Shown one piece after another: positions 1 to 9,940 of a stretch of 64,000 nt of DNA. Where the stretch lies: positions 4,738,110-4,802,109 of the forward strand of contig CM024177.1 in the NCBI GenBank assembly GCA_013433145.1, given 5' to 3'. Both the position numbers and the translations under genes were made by a program. Below the pieces are notes generated by a model. That model ran no database searches and was not told where the DNA came from. It saw only the letters and a program-made list of their open reading frames with translations. Position 1 is the stretch's first letter. The number at the start of each line of letters is the position of its first letter. Source of the DNA: Ascaris suum (lineage: Eukaryota > Nematoda > Chromadorea > Rhabditida > Ascarididae).

Positions 1-3000
1 CGAATGACGATGCCTGGGAGTGAGAAATCCTCATCAACGTAGTTCTATTCCAACTTGCATGAACGCCTATGAAATTCTGAAGCGAAAAATTCCATTTACA
101 GAGAAATGCAAAGTTCTGCTAATCGTTCAATGCATACTGTTCTCATAAAAACGAATCGTCGGTAAATGTTCATCAGAGGTTTTAATCTCACCAATGAAAG
201 AAGCTTCTGATTTGCAAAGAAGCCTTCAGATGTCTCATAACTTATTTACAGCTGCTGCAATTATGAGAAAAAGGAAAGCGCAATGCAAAATTTAAAGCAG
301 TTTGCGATATCATAAGCAAACTTCAAATGGGATGATGCAATATACTTTCAAATTAGCCGAGGTGGCAAAGTGTTCACTTCATGCGATCTTCTCATCGCCC
401 CGATCCTATCAAATGCCCTAAAATATAAATTCCTTTATTAAATTGCGGGGTATTGAAACAATGCAATGCTTGATTTTTATAGGGGGCGCCGATTATAGCA
501 AAGGAATAGGAATGCTGCTCAATGCTACCTTAGCCATCTTAACCATCGGCTTAAAGCAAATTACTAAGCTTTCACAGAGGACAGGTACGCGACAGACAAC
601 ATATAGTGTTAGAATGTTGAGATATATTTCACTTATTTCCACATGACGCTTCGCAAGAAATCGCAATCGACGAGAAACAATTATCTTTCGATTGGCTTCG
701 TGATGAATAGGAGCGTAGGCTGGATTCACCGTAATTTAGAAATATAAGCCACCTCATCTCATAGAGAAGCATAACATATGATTAAGATGCAAAAAATTTT
801 ACTAAGTTAGTGATAGTTAGTGAGTTACTCGCATTTCTACAGCGCTCAATTTCAGTCTCATTTATACTTCACATCAGATGAAAAGAGGAAAAGTGAGAAC
901 GCATCATCAGATGTGCTCTCAAGAATCTTGAATTCTTAAAACTGGTGAAGTTTGATGCCACAAGAAGAGAGTTCATTTTAAAACCATACAACCAAATTAT
1001 GCTTATGTATGACAACGTCAACGACAATATCATCTCAGAACAACCGTTAGGAAACTCAAGTTCTTGCCGAATCGAACTCATTACCGTGGTTTATGACAAG
1101 TAAAGCCCAGGTTAAAGGATGATGAGGACATTCATAAAAAGAGGTGAAAAACCTCTCTGAATCCCTAGCATTATGGAAGTCATAAAAAGCACAAGTTTGC
1201 TGACAACCTCGAAAGAGAGAATAAGCAGGGCAAAAAGTAAACTCGAATGTGATCGCCTGACGTTCGGCCTATCACAAGATATAACGGACCCCCCCGTTCT
1301 AACTCTTGAAGCTAGCAACTTTCCCATGGGTTATTCTATCTTTCCACAGGAGGACCACCAAAATCTTTATGAACGACCAATTTGCAAATGCAAGAACAAT
1401 TTTTGACAACCCTAGCCGGTCGATTTCTGCAGCCTGAGTGTACCAAGATTCTATTGTCCCCTATTCCGCTTCAGTGACACATTTTCTTCCTGGCTGCAAC
1501 AACTCCCATTTTGCTATTATGCTCTAGACGCGCTTCTTGGAAGTGGCCCTTGTAAGGCTTTCATAGTTTTCCATGAACCGTCATACCTAAGCAATATAAA
1601 AGTGCTACTACATATGAAAGTAGTGCCATAAACTTAGAAGTATATAAAAATACAACTTGTTGGTCGATGATGAAATAAATGCGATCTGTTGCAGAAAGAT
1701 TATTATGACCTGCTTTAAGAACCGTATGTTATATTATTGCTTTCACAGTTTAGAATGTCTCAAATCTCGAGTCATTCAGATCAACTTTATATTAAACTTA
1801 AAAATTTTTGCATTCACTTCGGCTCATCATTCATTAAATTCGTAAATAAGAGCCAAAAGAGCCCAGTAAAGGGAACTGTGAAGTAATTGGGCAAAGTTCT
1901 CAAAATGAATTGCCAGCTCGTAACCAAAAATTGCTGTGAAGCGGTACGGTTTGATTAAGATGTAGTCATGGCTCAATCACAAAAACGCCTCTCTACGCAA
2001 GTCACTATCGAATATTAGGGACAGTAACAACGTTTCTTCAAAAAAGAGCCTAAGGCCATTGAAGTGTTAACTATGACAAAACTGACACTATCGACGCACC
2101 AGAAGTGAAAGTGCGCTCTTACTGAGTTCAATGTTAACAGAATTTCTGATTTTATTTCCATGGAAACGCCAAAATGATTTCCGTAATCGTAACTCCATTT
2201 CGATTGATCACTTTGCTCTTTTCAAAAGGTGGTCTTGTTCATTCGGTGAATGAATTGCTTAATTTGCTTTCATGCTTTGTTGCGATGCATTGTATCCGCT
2301 TGAAAATGCATGTTTCATTCTTTACGAATACGACTTTCTGCACTATAAGACGACATGAACACATCATTCAACTGACGAATTGGAGCTCTTTCAAAGATCT
2401 ATGAAGAAATGAACGCAATCAACGTCTCAATTCAATGCATAGAGAAGATGATTCATATGACCAGCTTATTCCTACACAACAATAACTCAAAACCTTAAAT
2501 CCCTGAATTTACAGATTATAGTCTACGAGTTTAAAAACGAAAAGTGATATCGACAAATATAATGGTTGCATGTTTGAGTGGCGCTGAAGCTGACTAATAC
2601 ATGAAAGAATATACAGGAATGAGAAGCGCATTACTGCGACAACTGACAAGATGGTCCAATTTCCACAGTGAAAGAATAACTCATAAGCAAGCGATGTAAA
2701 GGTAGGGGCGAATCTTGACTACAACATAGCTGTAGTAACTCACCAGGCAAACTGCGGTTGAAGACAAAAAGCTAGGTCGGCATTGTAGCCGAAAGTTGAT
2801 TTTAGTTCCTTCCATACTTTTTAGCTGCAGCCAGAATCCTATTTTAACCTATTGTCTTTAGCTATCCACCGACTTTGAGTTCGACTGCAGCCATAAACCT
2901 GCGATTGGCAGTCTCTGTTTTTTTTCCAGTTCTCTCAAAGGCTGTTTGCCAGCTAACTTTGGTCTCCCAGACGTACACTGGTTGTTCAGTGACACGAACA

Positions 3001-6000
3001 AACTATTGCATAGACGGTGAAGGGTTTTCTGGGAATGCTTCCATCCCACGGAGACGGTAAAGAGAGCAACCCTCGACGTTTCATTCTTCTTTCCTATTCT
3101 GTCTTTCCCTCTGAAGTTTTCGTTTTCAGCCTGTTTGTAATGAAATTCACTACCACTTTCTGAATTCCACATTTCTCCACTACCGTCCACCTTGTAGTCT
3201 TTATTGGCTTGTCAGTGCATACATCATTATTATCCACAATCAGTTACTGCTCCATGAGGACCTATTCAGAGGGGTGGAAGGGGGAGTGGGGGAAGCGAGG
3301 AAAAGACATCCTCATGTATGCTTCTCAAGAGCCCATCACAGAAACGGAATCAAAACGCAGCACATTGAGAAGAGCTTTGCACTGCGTCCGCCTGCACTGA
3401 ATGACTTTAAAAATCGGCATGGGGTGGATGCAAGTTGTCCATTGGTGAATGCAAAATAAACACCACTAAGGGAAGATGAGCAAATTCAAAGGCATTTGAT
3501 AATCAAAACAGCAATAATGCGTGCTGCTAAACAACCTGAAGCAATCAATGAAATCTGAGCCTTAAATCAGGGAGAGAAACAAATAATGGAGAAAAAGATA
3601 TCCTTAGTTTCGAATGTCATCAAACTTGAGATTTCATACATTTTTATACATTTATTAACGATGCATCAACGCAGCTCATATCGTGCTTGAGAAAATTTTA
3701 ACAACATCAGCGTAACATTTCGGTGAACGGTTGTGGTGAACGTTTTCGCTCCAAAGGAACATTTTCTTAGCAAAAAAATGTTCAAAGATCCCCTTTCAGT
3801 CTCTGATGCTTTCAAAAGAATTTCTGATCAACGAGCCTTCTTTTTCTAGGTAATTTTCTGGTGTGACACCTTTTCATTCCAAAGATCGCAATGTGGTCGA
3901 AACAATCATACGAAAGGTCGACTCCAACGACGCGGCTGAAAAAAACATTTATTCTTTCATTTCGACCGCTTCCTCTTGTAGGCACAAGAAACAATCAATT
4001 TGCTTCACCATTATTTTTACAAAAGGTCCTACGATGGCAACTTACAGTGGAACGAGAATAGCTGGAAATAAATTAAATCGACCTTGCACATATAGCCTAA
4101 AAACGGTGTTGGTCTTTTTGAGAAAAGAAGAGAAGATTGCTCAAAGTTGTTGTTTCATCCGTCCACATAATACATCAAGTGTCCACGAGAAGGTGACAAG
4201 CTTCTAGAAGTGGGCATGAGCATAATGCGTAAATTTCGTGAAAACCTTCAATTGGGGCAACGAAAAGTATTTTTCACAGAAAGATCAAAACACTCTTGAA
4301 ATATGCTCTACGATCGAGTCAACACATCACAGAAACGTTCACACACAGCTGTCACTCACCGCTACAGGTTTGCTAGTGAATGCAACGGCCACTTAAAAAA
4401 CGAAGTACTCGACGGTTACAAGTTTTGTTTGCTTACAGAAGACAAGATGAACCATTAAAACATCTGCGGAAAGGGAGCGACAAGTACGGCAATGCGAAGT
4501 AAACGGTGACTATCGCTGCGGCAAAAGCCCAAAAAAGCTCTAGAACGAAAAGCCGTTATTGAGTGATAAGAGTTTGGCATCAGTGGAATCATACAAGAAA
4601 CATTACGTGAGTTGCAACCGCAGCAAGAGATAGAAAATATTTAAAGCGCTAATTGACGTAACGTATAGCTCAGTGGAATGCACTATTATATAGACAAAGC
4701 AAATAACGCAAGCTTTACTCGTGATCCACGACGATCTAATGCACAAATTTAAGCATAAAATTGGGAAAAGCCTTGCGGACGCATTATTATGCGTTCTCAT
4801 ATATTCGTTCAATATACAGAAACTAGCAAACTCTTCTGAATGAGTTAACAGGACGGCCCCATCAATGGGGATCGCCGTATTAAATCACTCAGACCGGACT
4901 GAAAAACATTTCAAAAATTTTAGATATACAGGCGGAATGGAGCACGCCTTCAGCATTATGAAGTTATTGAAAGTAGTTTTTCACATAATGCGAGTAAAGT
5001 GTGTCAATAGTAAGGTATCGCGAAAGCGAAGAAAAATAATGTAATCTCCGCTAAACTATTTCACCGTAGAATAAAATTCATTCTGCAAATCAAACGCGAA
5101 AAAGATTTGCAGAGTGGCTGTAGCCGTACAAGCAAATCATTCATCTTGGTTGATTGACGCGCTCGAACTTCCGGTGCCGAACAGAAGCTAGATAAGAGCT
5201 CAACCTATACAACTATGCATTAGCGAGCGATGAGTGATATGGAATACCTATGACGGATATAAGCTCTCAAAACGGCTAGTTCCTCTCTTGCTACTGTGCG
5301 CATCACCCGAATTTGTATTCGTCGTTTATGTAGTGACGTCACTGCCACCATTTCGTTATAAAAGGTTAATGCAATGACGCCAATAGTACAATCTTTCCAC
5401 CGCAAAATGTCGTTTAAAAATGTGAACGATACGACGAATCTCGCCGAAAACCGTATAAACTTTTAAAATTACTGTGTAACTTCTTTTCAGACTGACTGAG
5501 CTTCTTTTCAACGACTAAAATCCTTTGAATATTCATAGCAAGTTTGGGAAACTTTGGAAGGAAAATGTTGACTCGATCCGCGCGAGCGGAGCATTCCCTG
5601 ACTGTGAGTGCCTCGCCGGAATATCTATAAGCGAGCTGAGCGAAAGGGATTTCGACAACTTCGTCTGCTGCATCGATCTTCAACATGAGGCGATTTCAAA
5701 GTCTGAGGGGCCGGCAAATATAAAGGGTGTAGCAGAGGAGGAGGAGGGAGGGGACAGGAGACGTGTTACTAAGCACCAGATTCAGATGTAGCACTGCCTC
5801 GGTGCACCCATCATTTGGCATAGAACTGGACTGTCCTCGCCCTTTTGCATCAGAAAGATTGAATGCGATATGTATTATTCAACTTATCCGGTAAGTTCTG
5901 AAGCCAACCGTGCTGTAGCAATTCATTTTTATGCCAAACAAAGGAGTCATTCGGCAAACAGCATCCAATTTGCGAGCTGCGAGGGCTCACCATTGTGCCT

Positions 6001-6117
6001 TTTCGCACCAGTCGTTGAACAATCATACGGATTGACGTGCGTAGTCGGCGTTTTATAATTTCAAGAATGAAGATACTTTACAAAATCATTCGAAGACTTC
6101 GTTGAAATGCATGAAGA

Positions 6118-6145
6118 GGGGGAGGGGGGGGGGAGGTGGGTGGGG
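6118..6145 (+). repeat. G-rich tract, potential G-quadruplex
   Basis: Runs of 5, 10, 2, 3 and 4 guanines are separated by single A or T bases. This satisfies the usual pattern of four G-runs with short loops on the + strand. It lies about 140 bp left of the LTR retrotransposon. Folding is inferred from the pattern only. Confidence 0.7.
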
Positions 6146-6281
6146 CGCAGTTTGCGAAGAAATGCAATAAACGAAAGCCATATATGCAAATTATAGAGAA
6201 CTTCATGCAAACTTCATGCTGGTTCCGCAGTTATAACCACCTAAAATAATATTCAATTGCTCCATGTACTCCTCATATATT

Positions 6282-6285
6282 TTAG
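6282..6285. repeat. Target-site duplication, left copy (TTAG)
   Basis: TTAG directly precedes the 5' LTR and is repeated at 10244-10247 directly after the 3' LTR. A 4-bp duplication is in the range made by LTR-element integrases. It fixes both element borders and shows that the two LTRs come from one insertion. Confidence 0.9.
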
Positions 6286-6588
6286 TGTAACGATTGTGTG
6301 TGTGAGCTGCTCGATTGTACCCACGCAGCAGCCCGAGTGTACTTTTAGGACAAGGGCCATGGTTGTGAAACGCTCATGTGTGAGTCACTGTGATACTGTG
6401 AGGAGGCGATATGAGGGCTGCCAGGCCCCAGTTGTGGTTGTTGTTGTGTGTGACTGTGCGGTGGACGGCTGGTGAGCGCCGTCGTGTTTCGTTCCGTGTT
6501 GCTGGTTGCTGATTTAATAAAAGTTTTACTGCTAACCGGGTGCTCACAAGAAACCGGGTGGCCCGAAGGTGTGGTGGGGCCCGTCACA
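6286..6588 (+). repeat. 5' long terminal repeat (303 bp)
   Basis: This 303-bp repeat starts TGTAAC and ends GTCACA, and recurs at 9941-10243. By eye the copies differ at only two positions: G6361 versus T10016 and C6585 versus T10240. The second difference breaks the terminal inverted repeat TGTAAC/GTTACA that is intact in the 3' copy, so the 5' copy probably carries the new mutation there. The LTR should hold the promoter and the poly(A) signal of the element. No clear TATA box is visible. Confidence 0.97.
6516..6521 (+). promoter_or_regulatory. AATAAA poly(A) signal in the 5' LTR
   Basis: AATAAA lies 230 bp into the LTR, 67 bp before its end. The same hexamer at the same offset in the 3' LTR would be the one used to end the transcript. 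If this signal lies in U3, the R region would begin shortly after it. Confidence 0.7.
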
Positions 6589-6612
6589 TGAGAGCTCAGC
6601 CGGTGAGCACCC
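6538..6612 (+). other. Long-range stem between LTR end and leader
   Basis: GGGTGCTCAC at 6538-6547, inside the LTR just after the AATAAA, is perfectly complementary to GTGAGCACCC at 6603-6612, which starts 15 nt past the LTR border. The 10-bp pairing could fold the 5' end of the element RNA. A role in priming is discussed in the findings and is an inference only. Confidence 0.55.
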
Positions 6613-6639
6613 TTGGTAGCTACTACGAAGTGCTACCAA
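6613..6639 (+). other. Leader hairpin (8-bp stem, 11-nt loop)
   Basis: TTGGTAGC at 6613-6620 pairs perfectly with GCTACCAA at 6632-6639 across an 11-nt loop. It sits directly next to the complementary decamer described above, in the untranslated leader where packaging or dimerisation signals of retroelements normally lie. That function is inferred from position only. Confidence 0.6.
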
Positions 6640-6871
6640 TTGGCGAAGCTTCAAGTAGGAGGCTCGCGTGAGTGTATCCGCTGAGAGCGGAACACAGAAG
6701 TGCGCAAGAAAGCGCGAAGCACTCGTGCGCGAGGGGGCGCAACATAGTGCTGAAGGCATAGGTGGCAAGTGCCGCAGTTGCCACAATTTTTTGTGCACGA
6801 TCGTTTGTGCGTGGATTGTTGCCTTCTAAAGCATCTTGCACATATCTGCTGTTGGAGGTTGTGGAGAAAAG

Positions 6872-7408
6872 ATGGAAGAGCAGTTCTTCCCAAATGAGGA
6901 AGACGTACTCGGCCCCGAAGACGAGGCGCGAGTGAGTGACGAAGCAAACGCGGCAAAAGCACAGGTCAGCAAAGACTTTTGCTTTGAAGTGGAAAAATGT
7001 AAGAGCTGGTGCGCAACAGGCGCATACAACCAGTTGGAAGAGGTTATAGGGGATGTTCAAGACATCCTAGTGGAGGAGTTGAGTGACGTGCCAAATATTG
7101 CTGATACGGTTAGGACAGCTTTCCAGCCGTGGTCAGAAAAATTCTCCGCGTGGCAGCACGAGCTGAGTAGGGTCACGCAAGTTTTGGTGAGGCTGGAAAC
7201 AGAAAAAGAGGCACCGTCACGAGGGCTAGCAGCAGCGGAAAAGTATGAGGCAATAGCCAAAGCTTTTGGCTTAACGTCTCCTCGACAACTTTGTAAGGCA
7301 CTGAGGGTGAACAAAGAAACTAGCACGCGGCCCAAAGAGAATAACAAAGTTCAGGCGAAAGTGTGCCATCACAAGAAGCCAGAGCACTGCTGGAAAATGA
7401 GCAGTTGA
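6872..7408 (+). CDS. Retrotransposon ORF1, N-terminal Gag-like protein
   Basis: This 178-residue frame starts at the first ATG after the leader (6872); the frame is open a little further upstream without another ATG. The protein is acidic at its start and largely helical in composition, ending in a basic segment around residues 140-178. I recognise no catalytic motif. Its position as the first frame behind the 5' LTR suggests the N-terminal part of Gag. It overlaps ORF2 by 64 bp, with ORF2 in the -1 frame, and ORF2 has no ATG until 7465. The two therefore probably make one polyprotein by frameshifting, or were one frame before an indel. I see no classic X XXY YYZ slippery heptamer in the overlap. 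It could also be an independent small protein. Confidence 0.7.
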   Translation: MEEQFFPNEEDVLGPEDEARVSDEANAAKAQVSKDFCFEVEKCKSWCATGAYNQLEEVIGDVQDILVEELSDVPNIADTVRTAFQPWSEKFSAWQHELSRVTQVLVRLETEKEAPSRGLAAAEKYEAIAKAFGLTSPRQLCKALRVNKETSTRPKENNKVQAKVCHHKKPEHCWKMSS

Positions 7409-9783
7409 GAAAAGAGTTAAGAAAAGCACAGGAAAGCTTAGAGCAGTATAAAAGGTATACTGATATGTTGCATGCTGAATCGAGCCGATTCCAGGTGATC
7501 GGAGTCGCTGAAGATCGAGATGGACCAAGTGAAGGAGTCAATTATCAACCGCAACGGAAAGGTAATGCTGTCTTTGCCTTTGGTAGAGAGCAGGCGAAAG
7601 ACACTCCGCTGTTAGAAGACTCCTTAAATGATGAAGAAAGAAGGTCAGGAGGAAGGAGCGCAAAGGAAGTGAGAGATCTTAAGCAGCGGGAGCCCAGGTG
7701 TACTGATGAGGATACCTGGCCATATGTTAACGAAATTCCATTCCAGATGCGACGTCGGTCATCACAAAGCGCAAACGAGCCCAATACGAAGAACCCGCAA
7801 AAGGTGGAAACGATGTGGCGGCCCATGTCAGGTCAGTCACTTGCACATTCCAATGATGAGGTACGATTAGGAGAAAGCGCGGGAGGAGGAAGTAATGAAT
7901 CCAAAAGGCTCGTAGAACTAGTGCTGAAATGCACTAGACGCATGCAAGCACCACTCCCACCATTGGAAAAGTTCGCTGGAAAAGGAGAACAAGCAGCAAA
8001 ATTTGACGACTTTATCGAGGAATTGCTTCTACGGTTCGAGCACGAGAATGATCGGGCTAAGATTGTGTACTTGAAGGCATTTCTAGCAGGGCCAGCTCGA
8101 GATGCATTTCTGGGGATTCCTCTGCATATACGCGAGTGTGGTAGCTTCAACGAAGTGATACATGCATTGAAACTTGCAATCACGGATAGCTCCAAAATTA
8201 CTCGTCTGCGCAAGCAAACTGAGTTGCAATTTTTAAAGTGGAAAAATGGGCAGTCATTGGTAGAATTTTTCGCCGAGGTGGATAAGAAGGTAGCGGCAGC
8301 ATGTCCATCCACACTATATACAGATATAGCAGCCGTGGATGAACGCAAATGTAGCATTGCGATGCAAGCGTTATCTTTTGAGCCAGAACTGGCAGCAAGG
8401 GTGCATTACGCAGTGGCAGCTGCACCCAGAGGAGCCTTATACAACGCATTGAAGCAAGCCGCAGTAGAATGGGAAAGAGTGTCGCGGAGTATACAAAGCA
8501 GTTACAATAAGAGGCTAAGTTGGAAAGAAAATGACGAAAACAGCTGCAGGCGCGAATACTGGAATGGGAACCTAGATGAGCGAGGAGGACCCATAAACGG
8601 TGGTTGGCGGAGGACACAACTAGTGCACGCAGGTGAGGGGCCTGGTCTGAAGGTGCGGACATATGACGGCCAGCCTAGGTTAAACAAATATAACAGGCGA
8701 AGCGAATTCGCGCATAAACAAGCGAACCCACGAACTTCCCAACTGACCCAGCGCGCGTCCAAGACATCAGACAGCGGTAATAGCGCCGGAAGAGTAGCTA
8801 ATGGAAAGGGAAGGAACGAGCAGTCCCCAACTGTTTGCTATGTTTGCAAAGGATGGGGGCATACAGCTCGCGTGTGCCTATCAGCAACGGTGCGTAGAGT
8901 ATCGGTGGCTGAAGCAGCTACGCCAGAGCCAAAAACGGAGGCTAATGAGGCAATTGAATTGAGAGTGACAAGTATAGAAGCCGCCTCGCAGCATGATGAC
9001 GTAGTTGGCAATAAACTGGCAATAGAATTACTAGGTGATGGAGTTCCCCTAACGGCATTGTTGGACAGTGGAGCCATGGTTTCACTTATATCAGTAACCG
9101 CACTGAGAAAAACTGTCGCAACCAAAGGAGCTAAATTCTTATCTGAGAGAATCGAAAAGGGGGACGAACAGCGCGCACGGATCGTGAAAGATGCATCAGG
9201 AAATACGACGAAAATTTTGGGTAAGGTCGCTATCGAAGTCGCATGGGGACGGCGCAAGAAAGTAGTGCTAATGTTAGTGCCAGCATCCTTCGTAGGAGAG
9301 GAGGATATTGTACTGGGCATGAATGCACTGGGTGCATACCAGGAATGGAGAGAACAGATGATGCAGGTAATGCAAGCGCAAGGGAAAGATTCTGTTGTAG
9401 TAGCGGCAGAGGCAGCGCTTATACCGCCACTTGCACAAAAACTGGTCCAAAGTAAGGTGAGAGGACCTAGTCAAAGCGGGAAGCTATGTAACGATCGTGG
9501 AGGACGGAACGCGCTGGGAGCAGCAAAACTACTACGTGCCATCAACAATGCATACGATGTCAACCTCGCCATACACGACAATTGGCAACGCTTCGACACT
9601 ATCAACAAGCCGCAGTGTTCCGACGCCTTCAACAGTCCCCGCCAGTGGCGCGACGTGGATACTACGACAAGCAGCAGAAGCAGCCTCCGCGGTCAACACC
9701 ATCGTCGGCAGCTACAGGGCCGATCCAGCAAACCCAACCTTTATCGACAGCGTGGCAGCGGAGCGAAACGTCATTACTACTGA
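7345..9783 (+). CDS. Retrotransposon ORF2, Gag-zinc knuckle-aspartic protease
   Basis: The frame is open from 7345 to the stop at 9781-9783, about 812 codons. Numbering below starts at the GTG at 7363; the first ATG is at 7465. Residues 5-36 read as heptad-rich coiled coil (ALLENEQLRKEL). Residues about 197-375 form a Gag-like helical domain (LEKFAGKGEQ, YLKAFLAGPARDAFL, WKNGQSLVEFF). Residues 380-490 are basic and low in complexity. A single CCHC zinc knuckle follows at C492, C495, H500 and C505. The retropepsin-type active site is D568-S-G-A in LLDSGAMVSL, with the matching C-terminal strand IVLGMNALG near 649-657. The protease would cut the polyprotein during particle maturation. From about residue 700 the frame becomes rich in R, S, Q and H, and another frame (9461-9811) looks more protein-like. 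The coding strand stops before any reverse transcriptase. The coiled coil lies upstream of the first ATG, which argues that translation enters from ORF1. Confidence 0.9.
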   Translation, partial: QSSGESVPSQEARALLENEQLRKELRKAQESLEQYKRYTDMLHAESSRFQVIGVAEDRDGPSEGVNYQPQRKGNAVFAFGREQAKDTPLLEDSLNDEERRSGGRSAKEVRDLKQREPRCTDEDTWPYVNEIPFQMRRRSSQSANEPNTKNPQKVETMWRPMSGQSLAHSNDEVRLGESAGGGSNESKRLVELVLKCTRRMQAPLPPLEKFAGKGEQAAKFDDFIEELLLRFEHENDRAKIVYLKAFLAGPARDAFLGIPLHIRECGSFNEVIHALKLAITDSSKITRLRKQTELQFLKWKNGQSLVEFFAEVDKKVAAACPSTLYTDIAAVDERKCSIAMQALSFEPELAARVHYAVAAAPRGALYNALKQAAVEWERVSRSIQSSYNKRLSWKENDENSCRREYWNGNLDERGGPINGGWRRTQLVHAGEGPGLKVRTYDGQPRLNKYNRRSEFAHKQANPRTSQLTQRASKTSDSGNSAGRVANGKGRNEQSPTVCYVCKGWGHTARVCLSATVRRVSVAEAATPEPKTEANEAIELRVTSIEAASQHDDVVGNKLAIELLGDGVPLTALLDSGAMVSLISVTALRKTVATKGAKFLSERIEKGDEQRARIVKDASGNTTKILGKVAIEVAWGRRKKVVLMLVPASFVGEEDIVLGMNALGAYQEWREQMMQVMQAQGKDSVVVAAEAALIPPLAQKLVQSKVRGPSQSGKLCNDRGGRNALGAAKLLRAINNAYDVNLAIHDNWQRFDTINKPQCSDAFNSPRQWRDVDTTTSSRSSLRGQHHRRQLQGRSSKPNLYRQRGSGAKRHYY

Positions 9784-9811
9784 TATGTCATTCTATACTT
9801 TATTTCATTGA
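9461..9811 (+). other. Alternative-frame tail of the protease ORF
   Basis: A second frame opens right after the stop at 9458-9460 and runs to the stop at 9809-9811, overlapping the end of ORF2 in the +1 direction. It has no ATG near its start and reads VTIVEDGTRWEQQNYYVPS, followed by a Ser/Thr/Ala-rich stretch. This text looks more like folded protein than the R/Q/H-rich ORF2 tail over the same bases. I infer either an old indel near 9461-9480 or programmed +1 shifting. Neither can be told from one copy. Confidence 0.4.
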
Positions 9812-9940
9812 TATCTTTTTTTTTCTCTTCTTTTTTTTGTGTGTTACTCATACCGGTTTTATCACGTTCTATTATGTTCATTGCCCGTAGATTCTGCTTT
9901 GTGCATGTGCGCTCGGGACGAGCTTTCGGGACCCCAGGCA
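9784..9940 (+). other. Untranslated 3' part of the retrotransposon
   Basis: This 157-bp stretch between the ORF2 stop and the 3' LTR holds a long T/C-rich run at about 9810-9840. The bases directly before the LTR (GGGACCCCAGGCA) are not the purine-only tract that usually primes plus-strand DNA in LTR elements. Confidence 0.6.

Larger units (their letters stand above)
1..6285. other. Gene-poor A+T-rich region left of the retrotransposon
   Basis: I recognise no gene here. The longest open frames (114 codons on + near 3863-4207, 110 on - near 2858-3190) are no longer than chance predicts and show no family motif. Weak exon-like signals near 2930-3140 and a G+C-richer island near 5414-5788 are described under findings. 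Apart from a G-run close to the right border, the rest shows no repeats or RNA genes that I can support. Confidence 0.6.

Noticed and set aside
3863..4207. 114-codon + strand frame
   Set aside because: Length is within chance expectation and the protein shows no recognisable family feature.
4664..4740. tRNA-like box A (TAGCTCAGTGG) near 4667
   Set aside because: No matching box B (GGTTCGA-type) or cloverleaf could be drawn downstream.
6345..6587. Antisense 80-codon frame inside the 5' LTR, repeated in the 3' LTR (10000-10299)
   Set aside because: Its presence in both places follows from the LTRs being copies of each other. It has no motif and runs against the element's coding direction.
7833..8357. 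Long minus-strand frames across the retrotransposon (also 6623-7060, 8198-8662 and 8838-9320)
   Set aside because: They mirror the G+C-rich + strand Gag-protease frame, which has clear motifs; the antisense text has none.
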